From: Alcanivoracaceae bacterium
GTDB taxonomy: Bacteria > Pseudomonadota > Gammaproteobacteria > Xanthomonadales > Marinicellaceae
DNA length: 58,774 nucleotides
Direction of reading: 5' to 3'
Assembly: GCA_016763695.1 (NCBI GenBank)
Contig: JAESTH010000303.1
Coordinates: 1 to 58,774 of the forward strand
Below the pieces are notes generated by a model, which saw only the letters and a program-made list of their open reading frames with translations, was not told where the DNA came from and did not search any database. Position 1 is the first letter of the stretch. Each line of letters begins with the position of its first letter. A program made the translations under genes and the position numbers. Shown here one piece after another: positions 1 through 11,377 of this stretch.

Positions 1-4
1 CTTT

Positions 5-199
5 ATGCAAAGTTCTGAAATACTTCATTTTGCAAGCGGAGATATTTCATCTATAGTAGTCTTAACGAATATAGATACAGAGCAATCATTTGAATACAAT
101 GTTATTACTAGCTTGATTTTTGGAGGCGGAAAATATGCTTCAATAAGTGAAGAAGTAGCCATAGAAAATGGTTTGCCGAAATATATTGTGATTCGTTAA
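5..199 (+). CDS. hypothetical protein, possibly the C-terminal part of a gene cut by the window edge
   Basis: ORF track; sits at the window edge, no family recognised. Confidence 0.3.
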   Translation: MQSSEILHFASGDISSIVVLTNIDTEQSFEYNVITSLIFGGGKYASISEEVAIENGLPKYIVIR

Positions 200-465
200 T
201 TTCTTTAAAATTAAAAAAAGCATGACTATGCACATAAAACTATAAGTTATAACAGGGCTTTGTTTTATTTCCATTTCAATCAACAATTGAATGGTAAATC
301 AACCAGTTAATCACTTGAAATAGGAGTTTGGTGCATAGTCATAAAACATTTGTTAGATATGAATTTGCATGAGTGGCTGAGCTGCATATTCATTCAATGA
401 GTGTAAATCTAAGCTGACGGTCAATTGCTAAAAATGGGCAATTGAGAAATTTCTACAGTAGAGTA

Positions 466-3400
466 TCAATTTCTCAATAGTTCCATTAATTCACTGCCAT
501 CAAATTTCTTTTCTTCCAACTTGCCATCTTTATCATAAATGCCATCTTGCAGGATTTTCTTTTTCTTTTGTAGTTCGATAATTTTTTGTTCAATACTGTT
601 TTCGATAATTAATTTATAGACAAAGACTGCTTTTTTCTGGCCTATGCGATGCGCTCTGTCGGTTGCCTGATTTTCAACAGCGGGGTTCCACCAGGGGTCA
701 TAATGTATGACAGTATCGGCTTCAACTAGATTTAAACCAACACCGCCAGCTTTAAGACTGATGAGAAATATATCTGCTTCACCATTGGTAAACTTGTCAA
801 TGATTTTATCCCGTTTGGTAGATGAGCCGGTTAATTTTACATAGGATATTTTGCGTTTGATAATGGCTTTTTCTATGATAGCCAACATGCTGGTGAATTG
901 TGAAAAAAGTAAAATTTTACGGCCTTCCTGTAATAGTTCATCCAGCAAGTCCAACAACAGTTCAAGTTTTGCTGATTCTTTCACTTTTTCGGCAGCTTTT
1001 AGTTTTAATAATGATGGGTCACAACAGACCTGTCGGAGTTTTAGCAGGGCATCAAGGATATGTATATGAGATCGATTTAAGCCTTTTTTGGATATGGCAT
1101 CACGGACCTTTTTCTCCATGGTGACACGAATGGATTCATAGAGTTTAGACTGTTTTGTGTCAAACTGGGTATACTTGATGATTTCTGTTTTTGCTGGCAA
1201 CTCGGTTAATACATCACTTTTTGTTCTGCGTAATATGAACGGTTTAATGCGTTTATTCAATTGTTGTTGCCTGCTGCTATCAAATTCTTTCTCGATCGGA
1301 GTACGATAGTGGCTATTAAATAGAGATTGATTATGTAGGAAACCCGGCATTAAAAAGTTAAAAATAGACCACATCTCACCCAGATGATTTTCTATGGGAG
1401 TGCCACTGAGCGCCAGTCTGTATTCACTTTTTAAGGTACAGATGGTTTTTGCCATTTTTGTTTTTGGATTTTTTATTTTTTGTGCTTCATCCAAAATGAT
1501 ATACATAAACTTGATTTTTTCATAAAGTTCAACATCGCGAGTAATTAAGGCATAAGTTGTTAGGATAAGGTCATTGTCTTTAATTTTTGCAAATTGATCA
1601 AATCTGTCACTGCCATATAGTGATAAAATATTAAGGTTTGGGGTGAATTTTGCCACTTCATTTTTCCAGTTGGCAATCAGTGATGTAGGTACAATGATCA
1701 GACACTGTTTTTTTAGTTTGCCTAATTGTTTTAAACGGGATAAGTGAGCTAATGTCTGCACGGTTTTGCCCAGACCCATGTCGTCAGCTAAAATGCCACT
1801 GAATTTAAACTGATATAAAAAATTGAGCCAGTTGAGGCCCTGTTGCTGATAGTCCCGTAATGACAACTGTAAACACTGTGGTGGTTTGACTTTGGCAATA
1901 CCCGAAAAGTCTTTTAATTTTTTTGACAGTTTAAGAATTTCCTTGCTGCCTTTCCAGGTCACATTGTTTTCAATGTCATCAATCATATGTGCATCGAATG
2001 GAGATATCACTAAATTATTGTCCTTGTCCTGCTTGTCAAATAGCTCATAAATGGTGTTGAGTATGGGTCTGATATCCTGAGTACTGATTTTTACATAATT
2101 ACCCTCTTTAACCTGTAAATATAAACTATTGGGTAGCTCATCCATTTCATCAAACTCACTAAGAATTGAGCTAACCAGTGGAACTAAAGGATAAGAATTG
2201 CCATCGAAATTGATATCAAAAGATAAAGAGAACCAGTCATTTGTGTCAGCACTTTCAACTATAATTTCAGACTCGTTATTAAAAGTCATTTTGAAGTTGT
2301 CATTAAACTCAATTTTCCAGCCAGATTCTTCAAGTGACTTGACATGAATATTTAAAAAATCATTCCATTTTTGTAAGGCAGATTGTGTATCTGAATTTTG
2401 AGGGATTGACATGAATAATTTATCATCAACTATTGTTTTTTCAAAGCCAAAGTTTTCAAGAATGGTTATTGATTGATCTTCATCATTAAAACTTCTGATA
2501 ATATCTGTTTTGCTATTGTCATCGAAAACCGTAGCGATGGCTCGTCTGGGCAGGTAATCAACTGTATAATCTGCATAGATAAATTGAATTTCCAATAAGT
2601 ATGCAAAGCCTTGCTCCTGTTCCCTTTGAAAAATATGCACAATCGGCAGCAAAGGCTGTTCAATGGTGGTTACTTTATAGTTGTCTGGGACAGGTAGTTG
2701 CAACTGATGATAACTGCGACTTAAGGCGTGATAAACACTGCTTTGAGCATCTATTGGTATGGGTGGTGCATCCAATAATTTTTTAAGGACAAGAGGTTCT
2801 ATGTCACTATCTAAGGGTGATATCTGGTTATTTAATGTGTCAATGGTTAATAGTGGCACGGTTGGAACCAAATAATATTGACCATCACTGAGGTTGGATG
2901 TTAGTTTTGAGGTTGTTTTATCAACCGATTGCCATTTAAACTCCAGTGCTATTGAGTCTTGGTACAATGATAGGGGGCTTGTTGAATCCCGAAAGTAACA
3001 TCGTTTGGTTTTTAATAGTTTGCTTAATAAAATATAGCCAACTTCATCAGAAAAATGTACATCAGAATTATAGTATCGATCTATCATGTTTTTTAAAATT
3101 GATACAACATCACGATCACTTTTGTCCATATATTCAGAGAGGCTATAGTTAAAACATATATTTTCAAGTGAGTTTTTTGTGCCTTTGCTGATATTTCCAT
3201 TTTTAAGAATTTTACTTTTATATATCTGTAATTGACTGCCTCTATTGTTTTCAAATATTCGGTAGGTTAAAAAGAAGGCGTGGCTCTGTATGTCGTCATG
3301 TACTTTTTCTGCAGATGAGAGTTCGGTAATATATTGCAGCCAGCTTTCAACAGCATTCACAGCGGTGTTTTTTTCTTCAGCTTGAAACGAAAAGCACACT

Positions 3401-3693
3401 GCTGCCACATGTTTGCAATTAAAGCTCACAGGACAAGTACAGTCCCCATCAAGATCAATGCCTGAGTTGCTGGTATTTTTAATGGTGATGTTTTGAGTAT
3501 AGGAGCCTCTGTAGCTGCCTTTAACTTTACCAATCAAATGCATGGAGTTTCTGGAGGTACTGATGATATTGTAAAAAATCACTTTTCCTTGCTGAAAGTA
3601 TTTTTTTCCTCTGGCGTAAGCACCAAAATCCAAAGCTTCACTGATTTGATATTCTGTTATTTTCATAACTGTATTATAATGTCTGTATATCAA
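466..3693 (-). CDS. SNF2-family helicase with N-terminal SWIM zinc finger
   Basis: SWIM motif [14 protein letters not shown]; helicase motifs [61 protein letters not shown]. Confidence 0.95.
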   Translation of the reverse strand: MIYRHYNTVMKITEYQISEALDFGAYARGKKYFQQGKVIFYNIISTSRNSMHLIGKVKGSYRGSYTQNITIKNTSNSGIDLDGDCTCPVSFNCKHVAAVCFSFQAEEKNTAVNAVESWLQYITELSSAEKVHDDIQSHAFFLTYRIFENNRGSQLQIYKSKILKNGNISKGTKNSLENICFNYSLSEYMDKSDRDVVSILKNMIDRYYNSDVHFSDEVGYILLSKLLKTKRCYFRDSTSPLSLYQDSIALEFKWQSVDKTTSKLTSNLSDGQYYLVPTVPLLTIDTLNNQISPLDSDIEPLVLKKLLDAPPIPIDAQSSVYHALSRSYHQLQLPVPDNYKVTTIEQPLLPIVHIFQREQEQGFAYLLEIQFIYADYTVDYLPRRAIATVFDDNSKTDIIRSFNDEDQSITILENFGFEKTIVDDKLFMSIPQNSDTQSALQKWNDFLNIHVKSLEESGWKIEFNDNFKMTFNNESEIIVESADTNDWFSLSFDINFDGNSYPLVPLVSSILSEFDEMDELPNSLYLQVKEGNYVKISTQDIRPILNTIYELFDKQDKDNNLVISPFDAHMIDDIENNVTWKGSKEILKLSKKLKDFSGIAKVKPPQCLQLSLRDYQQQGLNWLNFLYQFKFSGILADDMGLGKTVQTLAHLSRLKQLGKLKKQCLIIVPTSLIANWKNEVAKFTPNLNILSLYGSDRFDQFAKIKDNDLILTTYALITRDVELYEKIKFMYIILDEAQKIKNPKTKMAKTICTLKSEYRLALSGTPIENHLGEMWSIFNFLMPGFLHNQSLFNSHYRTPIEKEFDSSRQQQLNKRIKPFILRRTKSDVLTELPAKTEIIKYTQFDTKQSKLYESIRVTMEKKVRDAISKKGLNRSHIHILDALLKLRQVCCDPSLLKLKAAEKVKESAKLELLLDLLDELLQEGRKILLFSQFTSMLAIIEKAIIKRKISYVKLTGSSTKRDKIIDKFTNGEADIFLISLKAGGVGLNLVEADTVIHYDPWWNPAVENQATDRAHRIGQKKAVFVYKLIIENSIEQKIIELQKKKKILQDGIYDKDGKLEEKKFDGSELMELLRN

Positions 3694-3695
3694 TA

Positions 3696-4337
3696 ATGAA
3701 AAACAAATCTATGGCAGTTCATGAAATCAAACACCCTTTAGTACAGCATAAATTAGGCTTGCTGCGTGAGCGTGATATCAGCATTAAATCGTTTAGAGAA
3801 ATTACTTCGGAAATTGGGACTTTACTAACATATGAGGCAACCAAAAACCTGGCAACAGAAACCATAACAATTAACACCTGGAATGGTCAAACTCAGGTTG
3901 AACAAATAGCAGGCAAAAAAATGACCATAATACCTATTTTGCGTGCGGGACTGGGCATGTTGGATGGGGTGTTAGAGGTGATACCAAATGCCAGAATATC
4001 TGTGGTTGGTTATGAGCGAGATGAAACAACTCTGCAAGCCAAAGCTTATTATGAAAAAATGGTGGCAGAAATTGGTCAGCGTCAGGTATTGGTTGTTGAT
4101 CCCATGTTAGCAACGGGAGGAACTTTTCTGGCGACTTTAGATTCACTAAGTAAAAAAGGCTGTAAAAATATTATTGGCCTGTTTCTAGTTGCGGCCCCAG
4201 AGGGTATACAAAAGGTGTTGATGAAATATCCAGATGTAGAAATTTATGTTGCAGCTATTGATAGTCACCTTAACGAGGACGGTTATATTATCCCCGGTCT
4301 TGGCGATGCTGGTGATAAAATATTTGGCACTAAATGA
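3696..4337 (+). CDS. upp: uracil phosphoribosyltransferase
   Basis: PRTase signature [14 protein letters not shown] and C-terminal [10 protein letters not shown] typical of Upp. Confidence 0.95.
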   Translation: MKNKSMAVHEIKHPLVQHKLGLLRERDISIKSFREITSEIGTLLTYEATKNLATETITINTWNGQTQVEQIAGKKMTIIPILRAGLGMLDGVLEVIPNARISVVGYERDETTLQAKAYYEKMVAEIGQRQVLVVDPMLATGGTFLATLDSLSKKGCKNIIGLFLVAAPEGIQKVLMKYPDVEIYVAAIDSHLNEDGYIIPGLGDAGDKIFGTK

Positions 4338-4370
4338 GGCATACATTTACCTCAAAGGACTGTGTAAATA

Positions 4371-4425
4371 GGTATAACTGTATCCTTACATATTAAAAAG
4401 TAAGAATACAGTTATACCGTTTTTT
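4371..4425. terminator. bidirectional terminator-like hairpin between convergent upp and rho
   Basis: GGTATAACTGTATCCTTAC / GTAAGAATACAGTTATACC (19-bp stem, one mismatch) followed by a T tract. Confidence 0.85.
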
Positions 4426-4427
4426 AT

Positions 4428-5684
4428 TTACCTTGTCATGGAGGTGAAAAACTGTTCGTTGGTTTTAGTGTCTCTGAGCTTTTCTAGCAAAAACTCTATG
4501 GCCTGGATGTCATCCATGGGGTGTAAAATTTTACGTAAAATCCATGCTTTGGTTAAAAACTCTTTATTAACCATAAGCTCTTCTCTTCTGGTTCCTGAGC
4601 GATTGATGTTGATAGCTGGCCAGACACGCTTTTCAGCAACACGTCTATCAAGGTGAATTTCCATATTACCTGTGCCTTTAAATTCTTCAAAAATAACTTC
4701 ATCCATTTTTGAGCCTGTTTCCACTAGAGCAGTAGCGATAATTGTTAAACTGCCGCCTTCCTCTATATTCCTGGCCGCTCCAAAAAAGCGTTTTGGTCTT
4801 TGCAGCGCATTGGCATCTACACCACCAGTTAAAACTTTTCCTGATGAGGGCGCTACAGTATTGTAAGCACGTGCCAGACGAGTGATTGAATCGAGTAAAA
4901 TAATGACGTCCTGTTTATGTTCTACTAGCCTCTTTGCGCGTTCAATAACCATCTCAGCAACTTGTACGTGACGTGATGCAGGTTCATCAAATGTTGATGC
5001 GATCACTTCTCCGCGTACCATTCTTTGCATTTCGGTTACTTCTTCAGGTCGCTCATCAATTAACAGCACGAAAAGTTTGGACTCAGGGTTGTTTAATGCA
5101 ACATTGGTTGCAATATTTTGCATCATTAGTGTTTTACCTGCTTTAGGAGGTGAAACAATCAAGCCACGCTGACCTTTGCCGATGGGTGAAATAAGGTCGA
5201 TAATTCTTGCTGTTAGATCTTCTTTAGAACCATTGCCCCGTTCCATAATTAATTGATCTTGAGCAAATAGGGGCGTGAGGTTTTCAAATAATATTTTACC
5301 ACGGGTATTTTCAGGTGGCTCATAGTTAATAGCACTGATCTTGAGCATGGCAAAATATCTTTCAGACTCTTTTGGAGGTCTTATTTTACCTTCGATGGTG
5401 TCACCTGTCCTTAATCCAAAGCGCCTAATTTGACTCGGTGAAACATATATATCATCAGGCCCAGCCAAATAACTACTGTCTGGAGAGCGTAAAAATCCAA
5501 AGCCATCAGGCAGTACTTCCAATACTCCGCCACCGGAGATATCTTCGCCACTTTTGGCATGTTGTTTTAATATGTGAAATATCAGATCCTGTTTTCTGAT
5601 TCTTGCCCGTAGTTCAAGTCCTGATTCTACGGCAATTTCGGTTAATTTTTTTGTTGGGTACTGTTTAAGTTCTGATAGATTCAT
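4428..5684 (-). CDS. rho: transcription termination factor Rho
   Basis: 418 aa, [16 protein letters not shown] Walker [48 protein letters not shown]. Confidence 0.98.
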   Translation of the reverse strand: MNLSELKQYPTKKLTEIAVESGLELRARIRKQDLIFHILKQHAKSGEDISGGGVLEVLPDGFGFLRSPDSSYLAGPDDIYVSPSQIRRFGLRTGDTIEGKIRPPKESERYFAMLKISAINYEPPENTRGKILFENLTPLFAQDQLIMERGNGSKEDLTARIIDLISPIGKGQRGLIVSPPKAGKTLMMQNIATNVALNNPESKLFVLLIDERPEEVTEMQRMVRGEVIASTFDEPASRHVQVAEMVIERAKRLVEHKQDVIILLDSITRLARAYNTVAPSSGKVLTGGVDANALQRPKRFFGAARNIEEGGSLTIIATALVETGSKMDEVIFEEFKGTGNMEIHLDRRVAEKRVWPAININRSGTRREELMVNKEFLTKAWILRKILHPMDDIQAIEFLLEKLRDTKTNEQFFTSMTR

Positions 5685-5962
5685 GTTTTAATTGTTAAGA
5701 ATGTTTATATTGAAAATTTATAGTATTTTTAAAAATGATACAAGCAAGGCAACCTGTGCTAAGAATGTAAAATATTTTATAGATATAGAATAGAACCTAA
5801 GGTGAATAGATTCCCATTGAATAAGTGTAACTTATCATGTCGCTTGTTAGCTAGCAACTAAATTGTTGGATGATTGAAAAAAAAAGTATTTTTAGTGGTG
5901 TTTTATAAAAAACAAAGGCGCTTTAGTGTATAAAACGCCAATTTTTATGAGTAAGGCTTAAA

Positions 5963-6289
5963 TTAGGCAGTATGTTTGTTCAACATCTCAACTAATTGAC
6001 CTTTAGATAATGCACCTACGTGTTGATCCACTACTTCGCCACCTTTAAATACCATTAAAGTTGGGATTCCACGAATGCCCATTTTTATGGCGGTATTCTT
6101 GCATGACTCAGTATCAACTTTAACGACTTTAAGCTGACCCTTCATTTCTTCAGCTACTTCATCAATAATTGGTGCAATCATGCGGCAGGGGTTACACCAC
6201 TCTGCCCAATAATCGACTAGTACAGGCACGTCAACATTGATATCATCATCAAAGCTATCATCGGTTGCATATATTATATTTTCACTCAT
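5963..6289 (-). CDS. trxA: thioredoxin with CNPC active site
   Basis: 108 aa thioredoxin fold, YWAEWCNPCRMIAP, GIRGIPTLMVFKGG. Confidence 0.92.
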   Translation of the reverse strand: MSENIIYATDDSFDDDINVDVPVLVDYWAEWCNPCRMIAPIIDEVAEEMKGQLKVVKVDTESCKNTAIKMGIRGIPTLMVFKGGEVVDQHVGALSKGQLVEMLNKHTA

Positions 6290-6377
6290 TGTTATGGTTC
6301 TCCAGAATGTATTTACTAAAAGGTGATAATGTGGTTTATTAGACGGAATTTCAATGTATTTTATTCATAATATTTAA

Positions 6378-7175
6378 TTATTCTACTTTTTTTACCTCTA
6401 TCCACAGATCCTCCAGAGTCTTCAAATCATAAATATCCTGTTTAGGATAAGTATTTCTTGCTGCGCTTTCGATAGCTCTGAATCTTTTTTCAAATTTGTT
6501 ATTTGCATGTCGCAAAGCCAGTTGTGGGTCAAGTCGCAAGTGTCTGGCTAAGTTAGTGCAAACAAACAGCACATCACCCAGTTCATCTTTAATTCTGGCA
6601 GTCACACCCATTTGCATGGCTTCTTTTAGTTCGGCTATTTCTTCTTCCATTTTTGTAAACACGGGTTCGATAGACGGCCAGTCAAAACCGATAACAGCCG
6701 CACGTTTGGTTAGTTTTACTGCTTTTAATAACTCAGGCAAGTTGTTGGGAATGTCATCCAATACGCTACTGTATTGCTTGCAATCAGCCTTTTTTCTTTT
6801 TCTGAGTTTATTTTGTTCCCAAATTTTACTCATTTGGATTGCGGAGTGTTTTTGTTGATTATTTGTGTCGAAAACATGCGGATGTCTTTCGATCATTTTG
6901 TCGTTAATGTTATTGACAATATCATTGAAATTGAATAATCCTTGCTCGCTGGCAATTTGAGCATAAAAGACCACTTGAAACAACAGATCGCCCAATTCTT
7001 CTTTGAGGTGCTGATAATCACCTTTGTCTATAGCATCAACAACTTCATATGCTTCTTCTACAGTATAGCTAGACAAAGAGTTAAAGCTTTGTTCAATATC
7101 CCATGGGCAGCCATTTTCTTTGTCACGTAATTGTGCCATGGTATCTAATAATTGGTTAATATTACTTTCCATCAT
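6378..7175 (-). CDS. mazG: nucleoside triphosphate pyrophosphohydrolase MazG
   Basis: CPWDIEQSFNSLSSYTVEEAYEVVDAI and two EELGD/DELGD repeats. Confidence 0.95.
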   Translation of the reverse strand: MMESNINQLLDTMAQLRDKENGCPWDIEQSFNSLSSYTVEEAYEVVDAIDKGDYQHLKEELGDLLFQVVFYAQIASEQGLFNFNDIVNNINDKMIERHPHVFDTNNQQKHSAIQMSKIWEQNKLRKRKKADCKQYSSVLDDIPNNLPELLKAVKLTKRAAVIGFDWPSIEPVFTKMEEEIAELKEAMQMGVTARIKDELGDVLFVCTNLARHLRLDPQLALRHANNKFEKRFRAIESAARNTYPKQDIYDLKTLEDLWIEVKKVE

Positions 7176-7184
7176 GATTTGTTT

Positions 7185-8561
7185 TTACGGTGGTAATGTG
7201 ATTATAAAATGTGCGCCTTTCCATAGTGGGTGGTATTTAATTTCTATGTTGCCCTGATAGGACTCTACTATATCATTAACAATTGATAGGCCTATGCCGT
7301 GGCCTTTCACTTTTTCATCCCCTCTTACACCGCGCCCCAATAGTTTGCTGCGTATGCCTTTATTAATGCCAGGGCCATCATCGGCTATTTCTATGATTAA
7401 TCCAGTGCGCTTGCGATTAAGCAGGGTTAGGGTTTTAATTGATACAGAAACATTTTGATCGCACCATTTATAGGCATTTTCCAATAAGTTGCCCAGTAAT
7501 TCCATCAAGTCACCATGTTCACCAAAAAATTCAGCACCTGGTGCCACTTTTAAGTGAGTCATGACTTTTTTGTTTCTATAGACTTTATCCAGGGTGCGTA
7601 GTATTTGTTCTAATTTATCAATCACTGGCACACCAACGGTAAATGTGCGGTGTCCTGCTACGGCTGCTCTTTTTAACTGGTATTCTACAATATCATTCAT
7701 ATTGTTGATTTGTTCACTGATTAAATCCTTGTTTGTATCGCCCTGGTTTTCTAGTTCGGAGTGAATAATAGCCAATGGTGTTTTAAGGCTATGAGCTAAA
7801 TCCCCCAAGGTCTTTCTTTGCCTATTCAGGTTGCCACGTTCATTTTCCAATAAGCGGTTCATATTGGTGGTAAGCCCTGCCAGTTCAGGTGGATAATCAT
7901 CGCTGACTTTATCAATTTTACCTTTTTCTAAATCAGCAAGGTTTTCGGTTAATCTTTTTAACGGTCGCAGTGACCAGTTCATGATCAGCCCCTGAATGCC
8001 TAATGAAATAATACTGGTTAAGAGTAGCCAAATCCAGAGGTGTTCTTGAAACTCTTTTAGTTCTCTAAAATAGTTTTTGGCCTCTTCAGATACACTCAAT
8101 ATAAATGGAATTTCTCCCAGTTCAGTGTCAAAAACCAGCCCTTTTGTCATTCTGAAATAGTCTTTACCATGGTGTTTCAGTGGTGCATCAAAAGTAGTAT
8201 CGCCAGTCATTAATTTTTGTGGCTTTGGCAAGTCCACTCCAAACATAGATATTGATTGCCAATTATAGTCATCACTGTAAATTTGTGCGTATATGCCTGA
8301 TACAGGTTGAGTTAATTTAGGGATTTGTGATATCTCATGGACTCTGAGTTTATGGTCTTCGGTGGTTTCTACCACTGAGATTAATGCGAAAACATATCCT
8401 TCCAGGCGCTCCTGAACCAAATGCATGGTTTTTTCCTTAAAGGCTCTATCCATAACAATGCCGATTAGGCTTAAGGCAATCACCAGTGCTAAAGTAGCAG
8501 TGGTTAGCAGGCGATTGATTAATGAAAATCGCCGCAATGACATCTTCTGAAGGAGCTGCAT
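7185..8561 (-). CDS. PhoQ-like sensor histidine kinase
   Basis: two TM segments, H-box LGDLAHSLKTPLAI, HATPase motifs NLLENAYKW, IADDGPGI, GHGIGLSIV. Confidence 0.92.
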   Translation of the reverse strand: MQLLQKMSLRRFSLINRLLTTATLALVIALSLIGIVMDRAFKEKTMHLVQERLEGYVFALISVVETTEDHKLRVHEISQIPKLTQPVSGIYAQIYSDDYNWQSISMFGVDLPKPQKLMTGDTTFDAPLKHHGKDYFRMTKGLVFDTELGEIPFILSVSEEAKNYFRELKEFQEHLWIWLLLTSIISLGIQGLIMNWSLRPLKRLTENLADLEKGKIDKVSDDYPPELAGLTTNMNRLLENERGNLNRQRKTLGDLAHSLKTPLAIIHSELENQGDTNKDLISEQINNMNDIVEYQLKRAAVAGHRTFTVGVPVIDKLEQILRTLDKVYRNKKVMTHLKVAPGAEFFGEHGDLMELLGNLLENAYKWCDQNVSVSIKTLTLLNRKRTGLIIEIADDGPGINKGIRSKLLGRGVRGDEKVKGHGIGLSIVNDIVESYQGNIEIKYHPLWKGAHFIITLPP

Positions 8562-8578
8562 GTCTATTGTTTATTCGG

Positions 8579-9277
8579 TTAAGTTTCTAAAGGGCGCATT
8601 CTGTATCCGCGTCCTCTTAGGGTTTCAATCACTTTATGTTCTGTTTCTTTTGATTGCAATTTTCTTCTTAAGCGCCCAACAAAAACTTCGATGACATTAC
8701 TGTCTCTATCATAATCCTGATGATAAATGTGTTCTGTTAAGGTGCTCTTGGAAATCACGACTCCTTGATGTAACATCATGTATTCTAAAACTTTGTACTC
8801 ATAAGATGTGAGGTCGATTAGTTTGTCATTTGACTTTACTTCGCCGGTAGATGTGTTTAATGTGACATAACCACAAACCAGTTCGGGAGAAGAGAAACCT
8901 GCTGATCTTCGCACCAGTGCATTGACTCTGGCGAGTAGTTCTGGGAAGTGAAAGGGTTTAACTAAATAATCATCGGCTCCAGCATCGAGTCCCATCACTT
9001 TATCTTGCCATGACCCTCTGGCAGTAAGGACCAATATGGGGTATGACAATTCTTCGTCGCGCAATGTTTGAATAACTTCCATGCCTGAGACTTTTGGTAA
9101 ACCCAAATCTATTATGGCTAAATCAAACTCAAACTCTCTGCCTAGGTATAAGCCATCTTCGCCATTGTCAGCAGACTCGACCACAAAGCCTTGTTCCTTT
9201 AATCTTTTTTCTAATACTTCTCTGAGATTTTCATCATCCTCAATTAATAAAATCTTCATTTTTGTTTTTTTTCTCAT
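8579..9277 (-). CDS. PhoP-like OmpR-family response regulator
   Basis: N-terminal receiver (IEDDENLREVL, DLGLPKVSG) and C-terminal winged helix (NVIEVFVGRLRRKL). Confidence 0.93.
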   Translation of the reverse strand: MRKKTKMKILLIEDDENLREVLEKRLKEQGFVVESADNGEDGLYLGREFEFDLAIIDLGLPKVSGMEVIQTLRDEELSYPILVLTARGSWQDKVMGLDAGADDYLVKPFHFPELLARVNALVRRSAGFSSPELVCGYVTLNTSTGEVKSNDKLIDLTSYEYKVLEYMMLHQGVVISKSTLTEHIYHQDYDRDSNVIEVFVGRLRRKLQSKETEHKVIETLRGRGYRMRPLET

Positions 9278-9732
9278 TTTGATTGTTTAGATGTGGATGT
9301 TCTTGTTTGCTTTTTTTGCTTATTATTTGTATTACTACTGCTTCTATTATTTTTGGAGCTACTATTTCTGTTACGAGAACTACGTGAGTTATCCTGCTTG
9401 TTAGGATTGACAAAATAATTGGTATTTTGCCTGTTATCACGACGATTGTTGTTTTTGTTGTTCTGATTGTTGTTAGCAGGCACCTGATAAACTTTTATCC
9501 GTCCAGATGGTGTTAATACCTGAATTCTATGTGATTTTAAATCACCTTTGCCGGTGGTTCTGGCAGACAGTACTTTGCCTTGAGTCGAGTGACGGATAAG
9601 TTCGGAGGCTTCTTCCAAACTGGTCTGTTGTTTTTTAGCGGCCACAGCAAATTGCCCAAACCCCATAAGAAGAATGAACAATATAAGCTGTGATTTAAGC
9701 GCAAGTCTAAACATAATGGCACATTCTAGCAC
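9274..9732 (-). CDS. PepSY-like secreted protein with Asn/Lys/Ser-rich disordered tail
   Basis: N-terminal hydrophobic signal, SLEEASELIRHSTQGKVLSARTTGKGDLKSHRIQVLTPSGRIKVY; overlaps the response regulator start by 4 nt. Confidence 0.65.
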   Translation of the reverse strand: MLECAIMFRLALKSQLILFILLMGFGQFAVAAKKQQTSLEEASELIRHSTQGKVLSARTTGKGDLKSHRIQVLTPSGRIKVYQVPANNNQNNKNNNRRDNRQNTNYFVNPNKQDNSRSSRNRNSSSKNNRSSSNTNNKQKKQTRTSTSKQSK

Positions 9733-9754
9733 ATCAGTGTGAATTGAACATGAA

Positions 9755-10435
9755 TTACAATTGTTCTAACTGTTCTCGCATGGCGTCAATTGTGGCTTTA
9801 TAATCTTCAGTATTGAAAATAGCAGATCCAGCAACAAAGGTGTCGGCACCAGCTTGCATAATTTCACGTATGTTATTAATTTTAACGCCTCCGTCTATTT
9901 CTAGACGAATATCTCTGCCACTGGCTTCAATAAGTTGGCGTACCGCTCTGGTCTTGTTTAGCGTTTCTGGGATAAATTTTTGTCCACCAAATCCTGGGTT
10001 CACCGACATCAACAATATCATATCAAGTTTATCCATTACATGCTCAAGTATACTTAATGGTGTAGCTGGATTTAACACTAAACCAGCCTGGCAACCAGAC
10101 TCTTTGATCAAGCCTAAGGATCTGTCAACATGTTCAGATGCCTCAGGGTGGAATGTAATCATACTGGCACCAGCTTTAGCAAAATCAGGGATGATTCTGT
10201 CGACAGGTTTGACCATTAAATGTACATCAATCGGCGCGGTGATGCCGTAATCACGTAAAGCCTGACAAATCATAGGGCCAATTGTTAAGTTGGGCACATA
10301 ATGGTTGTCCATAACATCGAAATGAACCCAGTCGGCACCAGCATCCAAAACAGCCTGAGTGTCCTCGCCCAAACGGGCAAAATCTGCAGATAATATTGAT
10401 GGGGAAATGATAAATTTAGACATTTTAATACTCAA
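9755..10435 (-). CDS. rpe: ribulose-phosphate 3-epimerase
   Basis: [58 protein letters not shown]. Confidence 0.97.
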   Translation of the reverse strand: MSIKMSKFIISPSILSADFARLGEDTQAVLDAGADWVHFDVMDNHYVPNLTIGPMICQALRDYGITAPIDVHLMVKPVDRIIPDFAKAGASMITFHPEASEHVDRSLGLIKESGCQAGLVLNPATPLSILEHVMDKLDMILLMSVNPGFGGQKFIPETLNKTRAVRQLIEASGRDIRLEIDGGVKINNIREIMQAGADTFVAGSAIFNTEDYKATIDAMREQLEQL

Positions 10436-10500
10436 ATTAATAATTAAGTATTAGTATTTTCTAATATAGTTATTTTGTCAAGTTGCAAGCGAACTTCAGT

Positions 10501-11307
10501 TTAGAAACCTCGTAAATTTTTAATATTTTCCCAGGCAGCCTGAATGTTTTGAGTTTTTGTTTTTGCAACTTCAATCATTTCTGGCGGCAGACCTTTGGCA
10601 ATTAATTTATCAGGATGGTGGGAACTCATTAATTTTTTATAGGCTCTTCTGATGTCTTTTTTTGAGTCTGTTTCAGCCACACCAAGTAGCTGATAGGAGT
10701 TGGTTTTCTGTTGTCTTGGTGGAGTCCATTGTCTATGGTTGTCTTGTGATGAGTCAGTGTAATTGTATTGGCCATGGACGTTAAAGCCGCGCATTCTGAC
10801 CAGTGTAACAAATAATTGATGTGGGAAACGTAAATATTCACAGACATTAAGAAGAAGCTTCCATTCCGCCAAATTGATTTTGTTTTCAGAGGATGCCACA
10901 TCCAGCAACATTTCCAAAAACATCTGCTTGATAGAATATGAGCGCCCGGATGTCCGATAAAGTTTATCTATACATGGTCTGACATCAAAGTTAGCATGCT
11001 TACCTCGATTGAAAAATTTAATGGCTAAGTTTCTTTGTTCTGTATTGAGACGCATTTTTTGTATAATCAATTCACACTTGTGGATTTCACTTGCTGTGAC
11101 AATACCATCTACTTTTGCTAGTTTACCCATGGTGGTAAATAAGGCTTCAAAGTAAGCATGTTGTACCTGTGTCTGTTTAGAGGGGTTGCCCAATAAATTT
11201 TCTGATACCCAGGTGTGAACCCATGAACCAACAAAACCACCAAACAGCATACCAAATATGCCACCTTTTACAAAGCCAATAATAGCTCCAATTAATCCTC
11301 CAATCAT
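10501..11307 (-). CDS. djlA: DjlA-like TerB/DnaJ-domain membrane protein
   Basis: N-terminal Gly-rich TM, TerB-like middle, C-terminal J-domain with HPD (SSHHPDKLIAKG). Confidence 0.85.
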   Translation of the reverse strand: MIGGLIGAIIGFVKGGIFGMLFGGFVGSWVHTWVSENLLGNPSKQTQVQHAYFEALFTTMGKLAKVDGIVTASEIHKCELIIQKMRLNTEQRNLAIKFFNRGKHANFDVRPCIDKLYRTSGRSYSIKQMFLEMLLDVASSENKINLAEWKLLLNVCEYLRFPHQLFVTLVRMRGFNVHGQYNYTDSSQDNHRQWTPPRQQKTNSYQLLGVAETDSKKDIRRAYKKLMSSHHPDKLIAKGLPPEMIEVAKTKTQNIQAAWENIKNLRGF

Positions 11308-11377
11308 ATAAATTATTTTCCAATAGTGTTAAAATCAGTTTTTAAAAATTTCAAAATCGACATATTTTACCGCAAGC

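Noticed and set aside
850-1130. Plus-strand ORFs 851-1069 and 900-1124
   Set aside because: Antisense to the well-supported SNF2 helicase gene; no independent evidence. The same reasoning applies to the other short antisense ORFs across the window.
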